From Auriscalpium vulgare (taxonomy: Eukaryota; Basidiomycota; Agaricomycetes; Russulales; Auriscalpiaceae), in contig JAHBBC010000017.1 of NCBI GenBank assembly GCA_019915015.1, positions 992,001-1,056,000 of the forward strand: DNA of 64,000 nt. Direction: 5' to 3'. Positions 53,717-64,000 of the stretch are shown piece by piece. Both the position numbers and the translations under genes were made by a program. How positions within the stretch are numbered: position 1 is the first letter of the stretch; every line of letters begins with the position of its first letter. A model generated the notes under the pieces. It was not told where the DNA came from. It did not search any database and saw only the letters and a program-made list of their open reading frames with translations.

Positions 53717-55736
53717 AGTATTTGGTAGCATCGCGCTAAACGATCGCGAAGCGCGGTTCTCGCAGCCAAGCTGGAGCTCTACGGTCTCTTTCGAGCCCTG
53801 CGGGCCTTAAAGTCTACCTGATAGGGGTGAGGAACCTGACCATTGAGGTCGACACCAGGTATATCAAAGGCATGCTGGAAAACCCTGACCTCGAGCCATC
53901 GGCCAGTATGAACAGGTGGATTATAGGCATCCTGATGTTCCATTTTGAGCTAGTGCACGTGCTGGGGCTCTTCCACGGGCCCGACGGCCTATCCAGGCGG
54001 CGCAGGCAACCAGGAGACGCTCGGAACAGGAAGACAACTTCGAAGACTGGGTTGATGCGGTGTATGGTTTCGCACATATTGTAAACATGGTAGTCCCGAA
54101 GACAGCGCAAGAGAGAGCCTCTCGACAGCAAGCTAGACTGACGTGGCCAGGAAGCATAGCAGACGAACATGGGGCTGGTTCAAGCCAGGACGCGATACGT
54201 CGCGAGGAGGCCCGGCGCTCCCACGATGAACCGGCCGACGTCTGGGCAACTACGGTCCAAATGCAACCCGCACCAGCACAGGACGCGACGTATCGCAATG
54301 TTCCCAGATCAGACAAGGCTCATGAAGCTGATGAGCGGCTGGAACTAGTCAGGGACTGGTTAGGGACCCTGGCGCGGCCAGCGGACTTGACCGACGAACA
54401 GTTCGCTCGTTTTGCTAGATACGCGATCCAGTTCTTCAGGGATGGGGACCGCCTTTTCAAAGGCACCACCAAGGCAGGCACCAACTCGTGCTGGGAGGAG
54501 ACCGACGTATCGCGGTCCTCAAAGCAGCTCATGACGATGTCGGACACAAAGGCGTCTACGCGACGCGGATGATGCTGTTGGAGCGTTTCTGGTGGCCATA
54601 AGTGGACGCAGACGTGGCCTGGTGGGTGAGAACGTGCCATATTTGCGAACCCGACTAGTTCGCCACAGCCTGATACCGCCAACGGTCGCACGCCGGCGAA
54701 CCTTTTCGCAAAGATGTATGCAGATACCATGCATATGCCAGCAAGCGGCGGATTCAAATACATCGTGCAAGGACGCTGCTCCGTAACCCACTATCCAGAG
54801 TGGAGAATGCTAAGGGCGGAGACGGCGGACGCCATCGCGAAATGGATTTTCGAAGACGTCTTGTGCCGGTGGGGCGCCCTGCGAGAAGTGGTCACGGACA
54901 ACGGCGCACCGTTCGTGTCGGCCTTGGAATCCCTGTCGCATAAGTATGGAGTCCGGCACATTCGAATATCGGGATATAATTCGCGAGCCAACGGAATAGT
55001 GGAGCGGTCTCACTTCGACGTACGTCAAGCGCTGTACAAGGCAGCCGATGGAAATGCTGCAAAATGGTCCTCGGTCGCGTACTCGGTATTCTGGTCGGAC
55101 AGGATAACGATTAGGCGGAGGATGGGCTGCTCGCCATACTTCGCGGTAACAGGAACGCAGCCGCTAATGCCGCTGGATATCATCGAGGCTTCATACTTGA
55201 TGCCTCCGCCCGAGTCTCTACTGTCATCCACAGACCTCATAGCGCGCAGGGCAATTGCCCTACAAAAGAGAAAAGCGCAGTTAAGGACCATCCACGACAA
55301 AGTTTTCGAAGCGCGACATATCGCGGCGGTAAAATTCGAGTGTGACCACGAAGCGATGATTCGCAACTACAATTTCAAGAGAGGCAACTTGGTCCTCCTA
55401 CGGTTCACGCGGTACGAGAAGTCATTAGATCGCAAAATGCTTCCGCGCTACGATGGACCGTTCGTGGTAATTGGCCGACGGAAAGGGGGACCTTACGTGC
55501 TCGCGGACCTTCACGGTGCGCTCTTCGACCGACCGGTCGCGGAGTTTCGCGTTCTGCCTTACTTCGCGCGAACGAACATTGCGCTGCCAGAGTTGCCGGA
55601 ATTTCTGGACGTCCCGCAGTCAAGGGTGGACGAGCTCCTTCATGGAGATAGGCAGGATCACGACACCATTCATGAAGAGGAAGCAGATGACCCCACCCTG
55701 GAAGACAATGACAAGGACAACGAGATCACCGTCTAA
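53717..55736 (+). pseudogene. RNase H remnant and integrase of element 2
   Basis: The RNase H tail and connector are followed by an HHCC-type zinc region (AHDDVGHKGVYATRMMLLE, FWWP, stop TAA near 54600, then RTCHIC). The integrase core lies in a 340-codon ORF from 54714 to 55736: acid residues in VTDNGAPFVSALE and GIVERSHFDVRQ are readable, and the first Asp lies near MYADTMHMP. The C-terminus has an SH3-like part (FKRGNLVLLRFTRYEKSLD, MLPRYDGPFVVIGRR) and no chromodomain, unlike element 1. Confidence 0.82.
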
Positions 55737-56137
55737 AAAGTACCGCCCAGCACTACGGCGACTGAGGACAGTCGATATTTCAGTTGGGGGGAGGATTAGA
55801 CGGAGTTTAGCGTGAAGGGAAGTACGAACGGGGGACAAGACGACGTGGTAAACCGAGTTCACGAACCCTAGCGAAGCTCAAAGCGGACGGACGCCGACAG
55901 ACGCAATAAGTTTAGGACAAGGCGGGTCTTGGGTCAAATCGGAGGGAGCGCGCGCAAGTGTGAATCAAGCAAGCGACTTTATTTGGGAGATATCAGGACA
56001 GCAAAATCTATGTACACAGCAAAGAAGTAGCAACAGATAGCGAACAACTATGAACATAGCGATAGCGAACAGATAGCAGGACAGCAAGACGCGGGAACAC
56101 CCAACCAGGACGCGGCGCACGTCCCTACCTCGAGGCA

Positions 56138-57537
56138 CTAAGACCCGCTGCTGTTGAAGCAGTGGGCACCTCCTTTTGAAGAAAGCTCGCGATCGGCTAA
56201 GCGACAGGCTCGGGGGCAGCGGGACCAGCCGCCGCAGTGGCCGGAGGCGTGCCGACATCCTGGAAGGAGGGGGCGGCAACGGTGGGCGAGGCAGAGCCAG
56301 GGGCATGGTCCGGCGCGGGGGGCGCAATAGCGGCGAGTGACGCGAAGGGAGCGGCAGGAGCAACCGGAGGTGCCGGGAAAGGAAGAGAGAGACGGAGAGG
56401 TTGAGGCGCAACACGTCGCGTTAAGACGGAGGGTCGCGCCAGCGTCGAGGGTTCGCGCGCGGGTCAAGAAGAAGGGATAAGGAACGGAATGGACTATGGC
56501 ATTGAAGCCTAGGGGTATCTCTGCTATGGCTTGGGAGGAGGAGATGTGCGAGAGGCGCGCAGAACTGATCCGCTCGATGGCGTGAATCGAGGCCACACTG
56601 ATATCCTGGACCAGGAAGTCTGCGGGCTGGAGGTTGGCGAGGAGGCGGGATCCTAATCCCCATGCGTCCAGCATCCCGCCCATACAGGTTGCCATCGCGG
56701 CCAGCGCATGTCGAGGCGATCCAACACCAGTGGCCAGTCCGCCCAAATATCGCGAAACGTGTCGAAGGCCTCAGAAATGGTGGTAAAGTCCCGTAACATA
56801 TCCACCGAGTCCTCCGCGAGGCCTCCCAACAGGTAGTACACCACGCCCGTGGTGAGGCGGCCCGCGTAGGCACGAGAGTGGGGGGAGCTGGAGGCACCAC
56901 GGACGTGGTAGGCCAGGGCGCGGCACACGGCGTCTTCGCGGGTAATAACAAACATCCCATGTCGAAATCACGTAGGAGCCAACTCTGCATGCCCTGAGGA
57001 CGCAGGGTGGGGAAGGCGCCATGCAACTCCGTGATTTCATGGAGGTAGGATTCGACAGAACCGTCCCCGAAGTAGCACACAGTCCAGAGCCCAGCCTCCA
57101 CGATGGTGATCAAGACGTGGAGTTCCGCATCGGTAGCGTTGGCGGGGAAAGGGGAGAACATCTGGGACCACCGCGGGCTGGCGTGCGCTGAGTTGGGGAG
57201 GGTACGCATGAGGGTGCCCTCAAAGCGCTGGGCAAGAGGGGCGGACACTGGAACGAGCTTCACCATGAACTCGAGGATCGGCGAGGTGAAGTGGAAGGCA
57301 AGATCGCGCAGGCTGCGGGACGCGCGGATTGAAGAAAGGGTCTGGAATTGAGTTCATCATCAGTCAAGCCGGTAAAAGACGCGTTCGGGGACCAGCACGC
57401 ACCACAAGCTGGTTGACTTTGTCGGCCCACTCTAGACGTAGCATAACCTCCCGTTCGGCATCCCCAAGGTCAAAACCAGCGAAGGGGGCCTGCGTCAACA
57501 GGCTGAGGAGGTTGAGGTTGTCGGCGGGGAGGGACAT
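56138..57537 (-). pseudogene. Antisense spliced ORF inside element 2, unknown function
   Basis: On the strand opposite to gag-pol, exon 1 (57403-57537) reads MSLPADNLNLLSLLTQAPF and ends NQLV. A 61-bp GTGCGT...TTCCAG intron leads in phase to exon 2 from 57341 (TLSSIRASRSLRDLAFHFTS, MVKLVPVSAPLAQRF, ELHVLITIVEAGLW, GMQSWLLRDFDM). A one-base loss near 56960 shifts the frame to MFVITREDAVCRALAYHV, and another shift near 56700 leads to LLANLQPADFLVQDISVASI. No family is recognised. It sits between integrase and the 3' purine tract. Antisense accessory genes in this position are known in some plant LTR elements. Confidence 0.6.
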
Positions 57538-57652
57538 CGCGGGACAGAAATCGGCAAAGGGATGCTACAAGCGATGTTATCGCGAAAGGTTGCGAGCCCT
57601 TATATGCCGTTTCCGCGCGGTTCCTGGCAACTGGGGACAGTTGCAGTTTCAG

Positions 57653-57665
57653 TTGGGGGGAGAAA
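57653..57665 (+). promoter_or_regulatory. Polypurine tract of element 2
   Basis: A G-rich run ending GGGGGGAGAAA abuts the 3' LTR directly and sets the element's orientation as plus. Confidence 0.85.
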
Positions 57666-58447
57666 TGATAGGTTCAGGCCGCGGGCAAGCGTGTAGCGAG
57701 ACGTCGCGAGACGGAGAAGCAGCATGCGAGGCGCAGGGTTGCGGGAGCGTGGGTGATGGGAACATGGTCCGGCGACCCAGGAGCAACCGGGACTGGCGAC
57801 GGAACGGATCACCGGAACGGGCTAGATCGGGAGGGCTTAGCGACGTAGGTAGAGACACTACTTAAGGAGCTGCGCGAGACGTAGCAACCCAATCAACTTG
57901 TGGGCGGCGTCAGCCACCCACACCCTTTACCTCACAGAAACTGTAGCCTGAGGCGCTACCAGCATCAGGAAGATAGGAGCCCCACCGCGAGGGTACAGGA
58001 AGGACGGCAGACAGGAGGAAGGGTCACGACGACCCACGGCGGCAGCTTCGCAAACGATCGCGAAGCTCTAGGAGGCTAATGCAACGACGTGCATTACTAG
58101 GCAGACTTAGGAAGGCAGGACCCCACCGATGTGGGAACAGGTAGGCAGGCGGACAGGCAAGAGGGGGCGCGACGGCCCATAGGCGGACGCTTCGCACTCG
58201 GAGGCGGATCCCGTAGAGGGCATCCCCAGGCAGGTGAGTGTTTAGTTTGGTGTTTAGGTGGTAGGAGGTGGCCCCGCACGACCGCGGGAGGGCGCGAAGC
58301 GCGACAGCAACACGAACACCTTCCCACTCTGCAAGTCAAGTCACCCGGTCTGGATCGCGACGTATAGGAGGCAGTGTTGGTGGTTGTTGTCCTGTGAGGC
58401 ACTCGCCGCACGCCCCGCTAGGGTCCGTCCCGGGTGATAGCGTATCA
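57666..58447 (+). repeat. 3' LTR of element 2
   Basis: This 782-bp copy matches 47283-48064 with about five visible substitutions. It is followed by GCGC (58448-58451), which also ends the left flank at 47279-47282. Confidence 0.94.
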
Positions 58448-58451
58448 GCGC

Positions 58452-61400
58452 GCCCCATTCTCGCCTGTGCCTCTCGACGACGCCGACGAGGACCTTGCTG
58501 TGGACGATTTGCCTTGGGGCACCCCAGCAGCTAGTCCCGCAGCTGGGTCCCGGGAGCCCAGCGTGGAGTTTGCAGGTGCGTCGCAGTTGCATTCGAGGCA
58601 CGCATATGCTAACAATTTCCGACTACCAGGCTCACATATGTGGTCCCCTCCCCCGCGCGATCCCTCTTCAGAGGCCCCTGACGCCTTTGACGATGCCTTC
58701 GACGAAATCTTCGAGGAACCGGACGCTGACCACCGGCCCAACGGCGCGTATATGCGACCCACTGTGGAAGATGCCTCGAGCTCTGACGACGAACTGGATC
58801 ACCTCTACCACGCAGCTCGCGCAACCACTGCTCCTGTGCTTCTGTCTGACGACGACGACGCTGACAACGACGACCTCTCGGATGAGGAGTTGCCTGTGCT
58901 CGACGATGACCCTCTCTTTCGGACACATGAGCAAGTCTTCGATGGCCCTCTTAGGGACGACGTCTCGCTTGATGATATTGACTCTGGCCCGCCCCCTGCT
59001 TTCTCAGAGCACGTCTGGATTCGCAACTCGTATCTCACGGCTTATCTCCAGGTTGCTTTCAATGGCGCTACAGAGAAATCAATCAAATTGTACCTGGACA
59101 CGCAATACGAAACACTGATGGCAGTCCAGCGCGCTACTGGTGTCGTTATCACAGGCTTGAGCTCGATGGCGCGCACACTGCGGACGGCAGAGCGTCGCCT
59201 TGGTCTCGACCCCGACATGTACATCGTATACTATTTCCTCTGCGACAAGTGCTGGCACCGACACCTGCCATCTGAACTGTACGACCTGGAGGGCCCCTCG
59301 TGCACTCAGCCTAACTGCTCAGGGACCCTGTACGTCACGAAAACGCTGGCCGACGGCAAGAACAAGCGCACACCTGTCAAAGTTCTCCCGACGGCGCCCC
59401 TCATTCCCATGATCCAGCGCATCCTCCTTCGCCCCGGCAAGTACGACGAGTTCCAGCACTGGCGCGGCGAGGGCGACGAACCAGGGCCTGCTGCGCCCAT
59501 CCGTCCGCCCGACAATGCTCTGCATGGCGCTGACGCTTTCGCCGACAAGCACAAGCGCATGTACAACATTTATGATGGTTACGGTTGGCGCGCTATCCAG
59601 GCGGGGCTCGAGCGGCGTCGCGGCGGCAAATGGGGGCTGGAGGATGTTGATGTCAAGAACCTCCATCAACGTTTCGTCTCCCTCCCATGCGGACTGGTTT
59701 TCATGATCAATATCGACTGGTGAGTTCAATTTCCAGCCGTATCTTCTAGGAACTAAATGCGTGCTGTTAGGTTCAGCCCAATGAAACGTAGTCGTGGGTA
59801 CTCCACGGGCGCGGTCTACGTCAACATTTGCAACAACCCGCGTTCAAAGCGGTTCGCGCCGGAGGAAACTATCCTTGTCTGCTCAATTCCCGGACCACAC
59901 GAGCCTACGCAAGAGCAACTGAATCAAGTCCTGGAGCCGCTTGTTCAAGACTTCATACGGCTCTACGGAGGTATGGTTTTCTTTGCTGCACGTTGGCCAT
60001 CGAGCTCAACAGAAATTCAGGCGTCAACCTACGCGTGCACGGCAAAGCTGAGCCCGCGCCAATTCACGGCACTATGTACATTGAAGCCTCCGATCTTCCG
60101 GCCAGTCGCAAGTCGGGCGGGCTGCGTGGCGTCACGCACAACGTCTTCATGTGCACGATCTGTTACCAGCCACTGCCGGGGCTGGTTTGCCGCGATTGCT
60201 TCGATCCCTCGAGTATGTGCTTTCCCTCCTGTATCTAACGGCAACTAAATATTTTGCAGAGTTCAAGCTGCGAGAAGATTGGCGCTACATCAAATATCAA
60301 CTCAAGTGGAAGCTGACGGACGACCCTGAGGTACGGAAGGAGATAGAAGAGAAGCGAGGCGCGCGTTGGACTCCCTTGAGCGCGATGCCAAACTTCATGC
60401 CGTCGAGGGACACGCCGCCGGACTTCATGCACGGTGCTTTGCTCGGTACGATTTCATGCATCCCTCGTACGCTCTCATTAACACAGCCCTACTCGCAGGT
60501 GAAGTCAAACATTTGACAAACGGCATCCTTGTCAAGATGGGGATGTTCACGGCACGATCGCGCAACGACAAGCCGCTCGAGAAGGTCGACGAGATGCTGT
60601 CAAGAATCACATGGCCCTCGTCGATGACCCGCGTTCCGAAGAAGGTGCGCACCTCGCTATTTCACCATTATTCTTCTTATGCTTCAGGACGCAGCTGGCC
60701 TCGATCTCGAAGGCGGACGAGTGGCGCAATTTTGCCCTCGTTCTTCCTCTCGTCTTGTTCCATGCCTTCCAGATCAACGGCGACATCCCGGACGAGGATG
60801 CACCATATCCTAAGGACTCTACGAAGGCAAGCGAAGGGCTCGATCAGTCAGAAGGTCTGATGCAGCAACGCCGTCGCGCAAACCTCGGACGACAAGCTGA
60901 TGCAACGGCAAGTGACTACGAGGAGAATTACGACACTGAAATGGACAGGAACTATCGCCATCACTATACGAATTTCCTCGACTTCCTCTCCGGCAATCGC
61001 ATAAATCTGTCTCAGTCAATTACCCCCGACGAGGTACGGCGGGCTGAGAACTATCACGGCCGCGCGATGCGCTCTTGGGCCGATATGAATTGCCATCTCA
61101 CTCCATACTGCCACCTCATGATGCATGGTGCGCCCGCAATCTATCGACTCGGCCCCGTCTACGGCTTCTGGTGTTTTGGAAACGAGCGCAACAACGGCCG
61201 ACAGGTGAAGGTCAATACCAACGGACACGGCGGCGGAGAACTTGAAGGCACGCTCATGAGAACCTGGATCAAGCGGATGCTGCTGTATGATTTGGTGCGT
61301 GCCATGGCCCATGCTGAGCTATACTAACTATGAACTGACTTAGATCAACCATTTGCTCGCCATTGAAGACCGGACAGAAGAGGACGTGTCCGCTCTCAAG

Positions 61401-62243
61401 CACTTACAGGAACACATACGCAAGGCCAAGAAGTCGAACGATCGAGGGAGTTTGATGGAGCAAATTAATTCGCAGAAGTGCGGTATTAACGGTGCGTTTT
61501 TCATCCCTTGGTGCTTATCTTCCTGGTCTCTGAAGCATCACAGGCGATGGAGTTATGTATTCGCGCGGGGCAACGTGCAACCTGCACAACCTTGGGCTGT
61601 ACAATCTGGTCTTTGTCTACCTTCAAGACCGGTGGCGCAACGACATCGAACTCGTGGTGGATGCAGGGGAGTGGGACGACGGCGAGCCATTCGTCACGCG
61701 CTCGGTGAAGTCTCATTCTCACTGTTTTATGAACGAGATGTGGTTCGGGGCGGCAACTGCCCTGCACGGGGTTGGCGTGTCATACGCCTTCATTGACAAG
61801 GACATCCCAGTACGCATCAAGTACATTTTCACAGTGCAACACACGCTGCAAGATCCGGAGGAGCCGCCGCTCACAGCAGGCGTCGCCATCGTGCAACGTT
61901 TTGTACAGGACGACATGCCGGTGATGCCATGGTACCTCCAGTGCGTTCAGTCCGCCCATTTTCGTAGTACTTGCTCATTTTACCCAGCGCTGCCGACCTC
62001 GGGTACTCAACCTGGATCGCAAATGTGTTAGGCAAGGAAGAGGCAATCAGCATCACTAGGCTCACCGGCCACTTCGCCCTAGGTGATCTTCCCTTCGACA
62101 ACGGCAACAGGGAGCTAGACCTGTGGGTTGTCATGTCCGGAAACCATGTGAGCCCGTCGCTCATGCTGTGGCCCTGAAGCGCTCACAAAACATTCATGCA
62201 GATGACGGAAGAGCCTGATTTCAACATTGATGAGGCGGCTTGA
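58452..62243 (+). pseudogene. Second Tnp2/Plavaka-like transposase, main part (split by element 2)
   Basis: Exons 58452-59719, 59771-59970, 60021-60212, 60260-60445, 60499-60644, 60695-61294, 61344-61491, 61544-61940, 61988-62147 and 62202-62243 phase perfectly. With 47034-47282 they give 1195 aa. After an acidic N-terminal region come CDKCWHRHLPSELY ... CTQPNCSGTLY (a CxxC/CxxxxC finger), FVSLPCGLVFMINIDWF (Tnp2 core), SIPGPHEPTQEQLNQVLEP, FMCTICYQPLPGLVCRDC, PPDFMHGALLGEVKHLTNGI, ITWPSSMTRVPKK, SWADMNCHLTPYCHLMMHGA and GVMYSRGATCNLHNLG. No internal stop was found, so the LTR insertion is the only lesion. It differs clearly from the transposase at 38967-42115 and so represents another lineage. 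Confidence 0.82.
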
Positions 62244-62320
62244 GTAGGCCGCCATCAGTGCAAATTAATAAATACATGTTCGTATGGTGATGCTTTTTGT
62301 ACGCTTCTGATTTCTCTCAT

Positions 62321-63360
62321 TTAGCGCCGCCCGGCCGTCGTCGTCGACCTCTGCGATCGCCTCCGTGTTACCATTCCCGACCCTTCCCCACTCTGCAACG
62401 GGCTCGCTTCCTTCTCATCCTCTTGGACGAACCACGTTCGATCCTGCTCGGGGTGGGCCTCCATCCATTTGGGGTTGATAAAGCGGCGCCTGATTTTCTT
62501 GCCAGCAGTACCAACGTCCGGCAGAGGCACTTCAATCGGGTCCCCGCGCTTTCTCTTGTGGACCTTGTGCTCCCTGGCGACTTCCGTGTCGAGCGTCTTC
62601 AAGAGCAAATTAATCTGAATTACCGTTGTCAAGTATCCATTTGAATAATCATCTCAGGGACGCTCACCTCGGGGATGTGATATGCCGGCGCGCGCGTAAT
62701 GTATGGTGCCGTCGACTCCATCTTTCGCTTCTTGCCTTTGCGCGGCGGACTGGCCCTTTTTTCAACATCCTCGGCGCTCTGCGGATCGATGGCCCGCTCG
62801 TCTTCCTCTCCCCCGGACTCGTCAATGGATTGATACAACACCTCATCCAACCACTTGTACTCTGACCCTTGGAGAGCCTTCACCTGGTGGCGGTGCTGCT
62901 TTCACAGCGTGGCTTTCTGGATCGGCGACTGGTGAGTTTCCTTGCCGATATCAAAATGATGTCTTTTTACCGTCGTCTGACGTCCTTTCAGACGTTTCAC
63001 CCTATTCGCTGCCTCTTTTTCCCCGGCACCCTTCTGCTGAGTCTTGTACGCCGTCTTCCAGGTCGAAATTGTCGTATGGATCATATCTCGGTAAGTCTTG
63101 CTCGGCACGCTCTTCAAGGCGTCGGCGGACATATCTTTTGACCAGCGATGTCCGTGCTGCCTGATTTTGTCCTCGACCTCGGGGAACCATGCCCTGCTGT
63201 TTGCCTTCCAATCCAGATCCCACCGCGGGCGCAGGATTCGTGTCGTCACCGTCTTCTCGTCGTCGTCTCCCACTCCTGGAATGGTTTCCTGAATGACCTC
63301 CCAGTATGACATGTTGAAGAGAGCCGTTGCTACGCACGGCAGGCGATTCCATCCAAGCAT
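62321..63360 (-). CDS. Accessory gene convergent to the second transposase (303 aa)
   Basis: Three exons phase: 62971-63360, 62668-62895, 62321-62614. The protein starts MLGWNRLPCVATALFNMSYW, then a helical, basic region (DMIHTTISTWKTAYKTQQKG, EKEAANRVKRLKGRQTT), an acidic stretch (SIDESGGEEDERAIDPQSA) and a very basic tail (KKIRRRFINPKWMEAHPEQ, TRRRSQRS). This looks like a DNA- or nucleic-acid-binding protein. It ends 78 bp from the transposase stop in tail-to-tail orientation, so it is probably the second gene of the same transposon; that is inference. The helical KTAYKTQQ-type region recalls hypothetical proteins associated with such elements. Confidence 0.6.
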
Positions 63361-63861
63361 AGTTAATAATGTTATGGTGAGTATATGATGTATTTGAAAA
63401 TGTGACTATAAATACCAGCAACAAAGTAAAGATGCCTTGGGAATGCAAAATTCTCAGTCTTCCCTCAATTATTTGTTCAGTTGTACATGAGGAAACAAAG
63501 AGGGAGCTATGGTTTATATATACTTACAAGTGATGTCTATTCATTTGGAGTTCAACAATTTTAGAGTTTGTTAATTGCAGAAGGAGTGGTGAAGGAAAGC
63601 ATTTGTAGCAAACATGTGGCTTATAAGGATGGATGATATACTGACCTAAATCTACATGAACAATGATCTGAGGTCAAATTTACTACATATGGCGTTAGTT
63701 CAGAAGCCAATAGAGCAGTCAATATTGAATTGTTAATGTATATGGCACCCAGGCCATGAACAAACACAAGCAACAATATTGAATCTTTAATCTATGCTAC
63801 ACTCGAAAGTAATCAAACCCTAAGCCTACTGAGGCGAGCCACTTCTTGAATTCACATAATA
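63361..63861. other. AT-rich spacer
   Basis: Upstream of the accessory gene the sequence becomes AT-rich with no ORF of note. It may hold that gene's promoter and the outer end of the transposon; no terminal inverted repeat could be matched. Confidence 0.4.
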
Positions 63862-64000
63862 CCACCAGGACAGATTTTTAATTCAAAGCACAGCGAAATG
63901 CACTCAGCCCCATTTAAATTTACATCAAACCACCAGGCTAGAATTTCAGTTCAGATCACACCGGAATGCACTCAGCCCCTGTTTAAATTCACATCGCACC
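63862..64000. repeat. Tandem repeat of about 68 bp reaching the window edge
   Basis: Two units (63862-63929 and 63930-63998) begin CCACCAGG and share AATTCA, AATGCACTCAGCCCC and TTTAAATTYACATC. A third unit appears to start at the edge. Confidence 0.8.

Larger units (their letters stand above)
47283..58447 (+). mobile_element. Ty3/Gypsy LTR retrotransposon (element 2), decayed
   Basis: The 11,165-bp element has 782-bp LTRs that differ at about five positions in my comparison, TGATA...TATCA ends, a primer-binding-like sequence after the 5' LTR, and a purine tract (GGGGGGAGAAA) before the 3' LTR. GCGC flanks both sides as a 4-bp target duplication (a fifth base does not match). Contents in order: gag, zinc knuckle, protease, RT, RNase H remnant, integrase, then an antisense spliced ORF. 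Several stops and frameshifts, plus two inserted repeat copies, make it unable to encode its own proteins. Confidence 0.93.

Noticed and set aside
47282..58452. 5-bp target duplication for element 2
   Set aside because: Only GCGC matches on both sides (CGCGC left, GCGCG right), so a 4-bp duplication is reported; the restored reading frame agrees.

Overview
This is fungal DNA, most likely from an agaricomycete basidiomycete (mushroom or polypore type). Genes are split by many introns of about 50-65 bases with GTRNGY donors. The mobile-element mix (chromovirus, hAT with BED finger, two Plavaka/Tnp2-like transposases) and a TPR-type NLR are typical of that group. The species cannot be named from the sequence. 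Exon models below were joined by hand from splice signals and reading phase.

The window is an accessory region made mainly of nested mobile elements. (1) 1-12.6 kb: a spliced gene of unknown function (gene A) is split by a 9.9-kb Ty3/Gypsy chromovirus on the minus strand. Its two 203-bp LTRs read as identical, it has a perfect AGCAG target duplication, gag-protease and pol are separated by one in-frame UGA, and a 754-aa third ORF lies where env would be. (2) 12.6-16.5 kb: a field of CACTATAGTG palindromes, a frameshifted gene B, and an old composite repeat. (3) 16.5-22.2 kb: a hAT transposon with a perfect 8-bp duplication (CCTCCAGC); its transposase is broken by two frameshifts and by a 2.6-kb inserted repeat element. 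(4) 22.4-25.9 kb: an AT-rich NLR-like gene with an N-terminal helical domain, an NB-ARC-type NTPase and TPRs. (5) 26-33.4 kb: gene-poor DNA with a small secreted protein gene, a frameshifted gene and a Ser/Pro-rich hypothetical gene. (6) 33.8-36.1 kb: a ten-exon MFS transporter whose only defect is one in-frame TGA. (7) 36.4-38.9 kb: a fold-back element with 197-bp arms, an F-box gene fragment and a GGTGA/TCACC-rich repeat. (8) 39-45.9 kb: an intact Tnp2/Plavaka-like transposase (968 aa) whose 5' side carries a 3.7-kb fold-back element ending 2 bp before its ATG; that element holds a CACTG-ended insertion. (9) 47-63.4 kb: a second Tnp2-like transposase (1195 aa once rejoined), interrupted in an exon by an 11.2-kb Gypsy element with 782-bp LTRs, followed by a convergent accessory gene.

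The second Gypsy element is decayed. It carries several nonsense codons that could come from C-to-T changes, two copies of a roughly 470-bp repeat, and a spliced ORF on its antisense strand between integrase and the 3' LTR. Both retroelements therefore carry an extra gene between pol and the 3' LTR, one sense and one antisense. Apart from the NLR gene, the small secreted protein, the transporter and a few hypotheticals, coding capacity here belongs to mobile DNA or to genes hit by it.
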